Shown in pieces: positions 32,199 through 36,829 of a stretch of 36,829 nt of DNA. Every line of letters starts with the position of its first letter. Position 1 is the stretch's first letter. The DNA comes from Streptosporangiaceae bacterium (GTDB taxonomy: Bacteria; Actinomycetota; Actinomycetes; Streptosporangiales; Streptosporangiaceae). The notes under the pieces are model-generated. The model had not been told where the DNA came from. It worked only from the letters and a program-made list of their open reading frames with translations, and ran no database searches. The position numbers and the translations under genes were made by a program. The DNA lies in assembly GCA_025964715.1 (NCBI GenBank), contig JAOPYH010000288.1, positions 1 to 36,829 of the forward strand, written 5' to 3'.

Positions 32199-32212
32199 GG
32201 AAAGCGCTTTCT
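32199..32212 (+). promoter_or_regulatory. LacI-family operator
   Basis: GGAAAGCGCTTTCT contains the perfect palindrome GAAAGCGCTTTC (32200-32211) with the central CG typical of LacI-family operators. It lies just downstream of the predicted transcription start, a classic repression position. The repressor is not in the window. Confidence 0.75.
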
Positions 32213-32279
32213 CAGGTGGTCATCACGTCGTCCCCGCCGTGTGGTCACCGTGTCCCCGCCGACCCCCAACGGGAGCGCC

Positions 32280-35200
32280 ATGAGTCCCCTGCTCCGCAGA
32301 CCCCTCTCGCCGTTCGTCGCCGTCGCCATGCTGCTGGCCCTCGTGCTCGCGCTCGGGGTGGCTCCCGCGCCCGCGCGCGCCGCGGCACAGCCGTACCGGG
32401 TCCTCGTCTTCTCCAAGGTCACGAACTTCTACCACGACTCGATCCCGGCCGGAGTCGCCGCGATCAAGAAGCTCGGCGCCGAGCACGGCTTCGAGGTGGA
32501 GGCGACCGACGACGCGGCGGCCTTCACCGACGACAACCTGGCCCGCTTCAAGGCGATCGTCTTCAACAACACCAACTCCACGCCGGAGAAGGGAGACCTG
32601 CTCGACCCCGGCCAGCGTGCGGCGCTGCAGAAGTTCATCCGGGCCGGCGGCGGCTGGGTCGGTGTGCACGCGGCGTCCGGGAGTGAGCGCGACTGGCCGT
32701 GGTACGAGGGCCTGGTGGGTGCGATCTTCGACCACCACCCGGCGATCCAGACGGGCCGGGTCAAGGTCCTGGACCACGTACACCCCTCCACCAAGGACCT
32801 GCCGGACCTGTGGGAGCGCACCGACGAGTGGTACCAGTTCCGGACCAACCCCACCGGGAGGGTCCACACGCTCACCCAGATCAAGCTGCGCGACGGGATC
32901 AACGGTCTCGGTACCGACGTCGAGCAGCCCAGCTCCTGGTGCCAGAAGTACGACGGCGGCCGCTCCTGGTACACCGCGCTCGGCCACGCGACCGCTGCCT
33001 ACTCCGAGCCGCTGTTCCTCGGGCACCTGCTCGGGGGCATCCAGTGGGCCGCGGGAGCCGTCCCGGGAGACTGCTCGCCCACGAAGACCGGCGGCTTCCA
33101 GCGGGTGCCGCTCGTCACGAGCGACCTGGCCGACCCGTTCGAGCTCGCGGTGGCACCCGACCGCCGGGTGCTCTACATCCAGCGCACCGGTCAGCTCAAG
33201 GTGGTCCACCAGGACTCCCTGAAGGTCACCACCGCCCTGGACCTCAACTACTCAGCGGACATGACGAGCCAGTCCGACGGGCTGCTCGGCCTCGCGATCG
33301 ACCCGAGGTTCGACCAGAACCACTGGGTCTACCTGCTCAACTCCGACAAGACCCAGAAACAGATGAACCTGTCGCGGTTCACCATGTCGGGCGACAAGGC
33401 CGACCCGGCGTCGGAGAAACGGCTGCTCACCTTTCCCACGTGGCGTGGTGAGGGGCGGGCCAACTCGCACATGGCCGGCTCGATCACCTTCGACGCCAAG
33501 GGCGACCTCTACGTCGCCACCGGCGACAACACCGACCCCTTCGCCTCGGACGGCTTCGCGCCGATCGACGAGCGCCCGGGCCGCCGCGCCTGGGACGCGC
33601 AGGGCACCGCCGGGAACACCAACGACCTGCGCGGCAAGATCCTGCGGATCACACCGCAGGACGACGGCACCTACAAGGTCCCCGCGGGCAATCTCTTCCA
33701 GCCCGGCACGGCCAAGACCCGTCCGGAGATCTACGTCATGGGCATGCGCAACCCGTTCCGGATCACCACGGATCCGCTGAGCGGTGCGTTGCTCGTCGGC
33801 GACTACGGCCCGGACGCGCGCCAGGCCAAGGCCGGCCGCGGCCCCGAGGGGACCGTCGAGTTCGACCGCGTCACCAAGGCCGGGAACCACGGCTGGCCGT
33901 ACTGCATCGGGAACAACACTCCGTTCAATCACTACGACTTCGCCACGCAGGCCTCCGGCGCCGCGTTCGACTGCGCGGCCCCGGTCAACGACTCGCCCAA
34001 CAACACAGGGCTGCGGAACCTGCCGCCGGCCCAGCCCGCCCTTGTCTGGTACGCCTACTCCGCCTCACCGGACTTTCCCGAGCTCGGCACCGGTGGCGGC
34101 GGCCCGATGAGCGGGCCCGTCTACGCCTACGACCCGGCGAACCCGAGCAAGACCAAGTTCCCGCAGTACTTCGAGGGCAAGTGGCTCACGTTCGAGCTCA
34201 CGCGGAAATGGTTCAAGACCCTCTCGATCCAGCAGAGCGACCAGACCTTCACCGACAAGCGGTTCGCTCCGGCGCACAAGGGCGACCTGCAGTCGATCAA
34301 CACCGTGTTCCCCGACATGTCCTGGGTCCAGCCGTTCGAGGCCCATTTCGGGCCGGACGGGTCGCTGTACGTCATCGACTTCGGTGCGGGCAGCGGCACC
34401 GGGCGCGGCGGCAGCAACGACGGAGCCGGGATCTACCGCATCGACTATGTCGCCGACGGGCGGCCGCCGGTCGCCAAGATGTCCGCGAGCGCGGACTCGG
34501 GCCGGGCGCCGCTGACGGTGAAGTTCTCCAGTGCCGGCTCGGGCTCGGCCGACGGCGCGCCGATCACGTACGCGTGGGACTTCGACGGAGACGGCACCAC
34601 CGATTCCACCGAGGCCGCTCCGACCCACACGTACACCACGAAGGGCCGGTTCAGCGCCCGGCTGATCGTGGAGGGCCCCAAGGACTACACCGGCGTGGCC
34701 GTACAGGACATCACGGTCGGCAACACCCGCCCGGTCGTGACGATCACGGCTCCGCCGGACGGCGGGATGTTCGACTTCGGTGACACCATCCCCTTCAAGA
34801 TCAAGGTGACGGACGCCGAGGACCGCGGGATCGACTGCACCCGGGTCGTGGTGCAGTCCCAGCTCGGCCACGACAGCCACCTGCATCCGCTGGACAACTA
34901 CACCGGGTGCGGCGGTGAGATCGTGACCGACCCTGGCGACAGCCACGGGCCCGGGCAGAACCTCTACTACGCCATCAGCGCGCAGTACGAGGACAAGGGC
35001 GCCGCGGGCGTCCCCAGCCTGGTGGGATCGTCCTCCCTCGTCCTGCGGCCCAAGTTCCGCGAGGCCGAGCACTTCAACGCCACGGGCGGCGACCACGGCG
35101 GAGCCCAGGTCAGCGCACGCGCCGACGCCTCCGGCGGCAGGCGGCTCACCGGGATCCAGAGCGGTGACTGGATCACGCTCGACCCCGCGAACCTGAAGGG

Positions 35201-35735
35201 GATCGACTCCGTGACGGTGGGCGCGGCCTCCGGCGGGCTCGGCGGCGACGTGGAGTTCCGCGCCGGCTCGCCGGCCGGAGCGCTGCTCGGCAAGGCGACC
35301 ATTGCCAGCACGGGCGACTGGGGCAACGTCGTCTCGCCCACCGTGGGCCTGCGGGAGCTCGATCGGACGTCCAAGCTGTACGTCGTCTTCACCAACCCGG
35401 CCTGGACGGCCGACAAGCCGGATCTGCTCGCACTCGACTGGCTGCACTTCAACGGCCGCGGAGTGCAGAAGAAGACGGCGGCCAAGGTCTCGCTGAAGGC
35501 CACCCCGTCGCAGGGCGCGGCACCCCTCACGGTGTCGCTGCAGGGCAAGGTCCGGCTCGACGCCGGCCGTACGGCCAAGACCTACCACTGGAACTTCGGC
35601 GACAACTCCACGGGAGACGGCGCGGCCACCGCGAGCCACGCCTATGCCAGGAAGGGGACCTACACCGCGCACCTGACCGTCACAGATGACAAGGGCGACA
35701 CCACCACGGGCGCCGTCGTGGTCAACGTGAGCTGA
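32280..35735 (+). CDS. Secreted ThuA, PQQ-dependent sugar dehydrogenase, PKD protein
   Basis: 1151 aa. The ATG at 32280 follows GGGAG and starts a Sec signal peptide ending near ARAAA (about 38). A longer in-frame start at 32187 would overlap the promoter. Domains: ThuA-like glutamine amidotransferase fold (about 42-255), soluble PQQ-type glucose/sorbosone dehydrogenase beta-propeller (about 271-720), PKD (about 728-812), a Ca-rich beta domain (815-920), a CBM6-like carbohydrate-binding domain (about 927-1060) and a second PKD (about 1070-1151). It probably oxidises or binds sugars outside the cell; substrate unknown. A LacI-type operator lies upstream. Confidence 0.85.
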   Translation: MSPLLRRPLSPFVAVAMLLALVLALGVAPAPARAAAQPYRVLVFSKVTNFYHDSIPAGVAAIKKLGAEHGFEVEATDDAAAFTDDNLARFKAIVFNNTNSTPEKGDLLDPGQRAALQKFIRAGGGWVGVHAASGSERDWPWYEGLVGAIFDHHPAIQTGRVKVLDHVHPSTKDLPDLWERTDEWYQFRTNPTGRVHTLTQIKLRDGINGLGTDVEQPSSWCQKYDGGRSWYTALGHATAAYSEPLFLGHLLGGIQWAAGAVPGDCSPTKTGGFQRVPLVTSDLADPFELAVAPDRRVLYIQRTGQLKVVHQDSLKVTTALDLNYSADMTSQSDGLLGLAIDPRFDQNHWVYLLNSDKTQKQMNLSRFTMSGDKADPASEKRLLTFPTWRGEGRANSHMAGSITFDAKGDLYVATGDNTDPFASDGFAPIDERPGRRAWDAQGTAGNTNDLRGKILRITPQDDGTYKVPAGNLFQPGTAKTRPEIYVMGMRNPFRITTDPLSGALLVGDYGPDARQAKAGRGPEGTVEFDRVTKAGNHGWPYCIGNNTPFNHYDFATQASGAAFDCAAPVNDSPNNTGLRNLPPAQPALVWYAYSASPDFPELGTGGGGPMSGPVYAYDPANPSKTKFPQYFEGKWLTFELTRKWFKTLSIQQSDQTFTDKRFAPAHKGDLQSINTVFPDMSWVQPFEAHFGPDGSLYVIDFGAGSGTGRGGSNDGAGIYRIDYVADGRPPVAKMSASADSGRAPLTVKFSSAGSGSADGAPITYAWDFDGDGTTDSTEAAPTHTYTTKGRFSARLIVEGPKDYTGVAVQDITVGNTRPVVTITAPPDGGMFDFGDTIPFKIKVTDAEDRGIDCTRVVVQSQLGHDSHLHPLDNYTGCGGEIVTDPGDSHGPGQNLYYAISAQYEDKGAAGVPSLVGSSSLVLRPKFREAEHFNATGGDHGGAQVSARADASGGRRLTGIQSGDWITLDPANLKGIDSVTVGAASGGLGGDVEFRAGSPAGALLGKATIASTGDWGNVVSPTVGLRELDRTSKLYVVFTNPAWTADKPDLLALDWLHFNGRGVQKKTAAKVSLKATPSQGAAPLTVSLQGKVRLDAGRTAKTYHWNFGDNSTGDGAATASHAYARKGTYTAHLTVTDDKGDTTTGAVVVNVS

Positions 35736-35755
35736 CCAGACCAGGGGTGACGGCC

Positions 35756-35780
35756 GGCCGGGGCGTGACCCGCCCCGGCC
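35756..35780 (+). terminator. Hairpin between the ThuA gene and the isomerase gene
   Basis: Perfect 10-bp stem GGCCGGGGCG / CGCCCCGGCC with loop TGACC, 20 bases past the stop and 46 before the next gene. It may be a partial terminator within the operon. Confidence 0.55.
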
Positions 35781-35826
35781 GCCACTCCCACCGCACACCC
35801 ATCACACGGAAGAGAGGCGGTCACAC

Positions 35827-36789
35827 ATGGACCGGACATCCGGCGACGCGAGCTCGGACGACTCGGCGGCTGTGAACAGGACCTCCCGGACAGGCCCCGT
35901 CCGAACGGGCATGGCACGGCGTTCGTTCCTCGGCGCGGCGCTCGGGGCCGCCGCGGCCGCCGGGATCGCGGGCGCGGCGACGGCGCCTCCGGCGTACGCC
36001 GGGACGGCGGACGAGGCCGGCCGGCAGGGCCATGGACGGCGCATCCCACGCAGCGCGATCGGCATGCATCTTTACACGATGCGGACCCCGCTGGCGCAGG
36101 ACTTCGAGGGCACGCTCGAGCAGCTCGCCGCCATCGGCTACGCCACCGTCGGAGTGAGCGGGCGGCAGGGCTACAACGCCGCGCAGATCCGGCGGATGCT
36201 CGACGCCACCGGTCTCAAGGCCGTCCTCGAGCACGTCGGCTATGACATCGTCACGGGCAGCGGTCTGCACCAGGCCCTCGACGACGTCCGCACGCTCGGC
36301 GGCAAGTGGATCGTCGTCCCAAGCCTGCCGGGATCGATGGCCTCTCCCGAGGGCTACCGTGAGGCCGCCCGGCGGTTCAACCAGGCGGGCCTCGCCGCCC
36401 GCCGGGCCGGGCTCAAGCTGCTGTTCCACAACCACGAGCCCGACCACCGGGTCGTGGACGGGCGGATGCTCTACGACGTCCTGCTGAAGGAGACCGATCC
36501 CGCGCTCGTCGGTTTCGAGCTCGACCTCTACTGGGCCGCCAAGGGCGGCGGCGATCCGGTGGGCTTCTTCCGTGAGAACCCGCACCGGTTCCCGGCGCTG
36601 CACGTCAAGGACATGGCACCGGACGGGGACTTCGCCGACGTGGGATCGGGGGTGCTGGACTTCGCGGCCATGTTCCGGGAGGCCGGCCGCGGCGGCGTGA
36701 AGCAGTGGCTCGTCGAGCACGACCGGCCCGCGGACCCCTTCCTCAGCGCACGCAACAGCTACAACTACCTCGCGAACCTGCGGTACTGA
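35827..36789 (+). CDS. Tat-exported sugar phosphate isomerase/epimerase-like protein
   Basis: 320 aa. The N terminus has a twin-arginine signal with ARRSFLGAALGAAA and a cleavage site near AYAGT, so it is probably exported folded. The rest is a xylose-isomerase-like TIM barrel: IGMHLYTMR, LLFHNHEPD, FELDLYWA and LHVKDMAPD carry metal-binding His, Glu and Asp. Family members isomerise sugars or oxidise 3-keto sugars. GAGAGG lies 11 bases upstream of the ATG. It follows the ThuA gene by 91 bp and may share its LacI-type control. The substrate is unknown. Confidence 0.85.
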   Translation: MDRTSGDASSDDSAAVNRTSRTGPVRTGMARRSFLGAALGAAAAAGIAGAATAPPAYAGTADEAGRQGHGRRIPRSAIGMHLYTMRTPLAQDFEGTLEQLAAIGYATVGVSGRQGYNAAQIRRMLDATGLKAVLEHVGYDIVTGSGLHQALDDVRTLGGKWIVVPSLPGSMASPEGYREAARRFNQAGLAARRAGLKLLFHNHEPDHRVVDGRMLYDVLLKETDPALVGFELDLYWAAKGGGDPVGFFRENPHRFPALHVKDMAPDGDFADVGSGVLDFAAMFREAGRGGVKQWLVEHDRPADPFLSARNSYNYLANLRY

Positions 36790-36829
36790 CCCGCGTCGTG
36801 GGCGGCCGCCCGCGGCCGGCCCCCACCCC

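Overview
The window is high-GC DNA with GTG and TTG starts, tightly overlapping operons and actinobacterial gene families (beta-ketoadipate genes with an IclR regulator, LytS/LytTR with an MctC-type symporter, HrpB helicase, a GH51-type glycosidase, a ThuA/PQQ/PKD secreted protein). This points to a filamentous actinomycete, but genus cannot be fixed from the sequence. I see no tRNA, rRNA, insertion sequence or CRISPR.

Region 1 (1-6236) is aromatic catabolism. The tail of pcaH is followed by pcaG, pcaB, pcaD, pcaC and an IclR regulator, all with overlapping stops and starts. Beyond a strong hairpin lie a convergent doxX-family gene, a divergent marR with operator-like repeats in the shared gap, and pobA. 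Together, 4-hydroxybenzoate would be converted by PobA to protocatechuate and then by PcaGH, PcaB, PcaC and PcaD to beta-ketoadipate.

Region 2 (about 6250-15985) is the remarkable part: a head-to-tail array of 13 paralogous genes for small secreted proteins. All have nearly the same Sec signal peptide, Shine-Dalgarno block and leader mini-hairpin, but the mature parts diverge strongly: Gly/Asn-rich, His/Cys/Gln-rich with a conserved [RN][VI][IV]V[VIL]NRNHN-like core, Cys/Asp-rich, or Asp/Trp-rich. Eleven carry a promoter-like module GGTTT-N15/16-GGGGAT resembling SigF/SigB-type promoters. In nine of the ten genes that also have a TTAAAGC box, that box lies exactly 52 bp upstream; in the tenth it is 41 bp, one helical turn shorter. 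Twelve of 13 genes end in near-identical hairpins. I do not recognise the family; this is the best candidate for an undescribed system.

Region 3 (15992-18191) holds two overlapping ADP-ribosylglycohydrolase-family genes, the first with the metal-binding motifs intact and the second apparently degenerate. Region 4 (18253-24251) holds a LytS-type kinase, a LytTR regulator, a small membrane protein and an SSS-family symporter, then a DUF485 protein and a second symporter behind a direct repeat that fits the LytTR site consensus.

Region 5 (24458-36829) has two small membrane proteins, a secreted LamG/GH51-like glycosidase, HrpB, an aldo-keto reductase, a protein of unknown function, and a secreted ThuA-PQQ dehydrogenase-PKD protein followed by a Tat-exported sugar isomerase-like protein. 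The last pair sits behind a promoter with an overlapping LacI-family operator.
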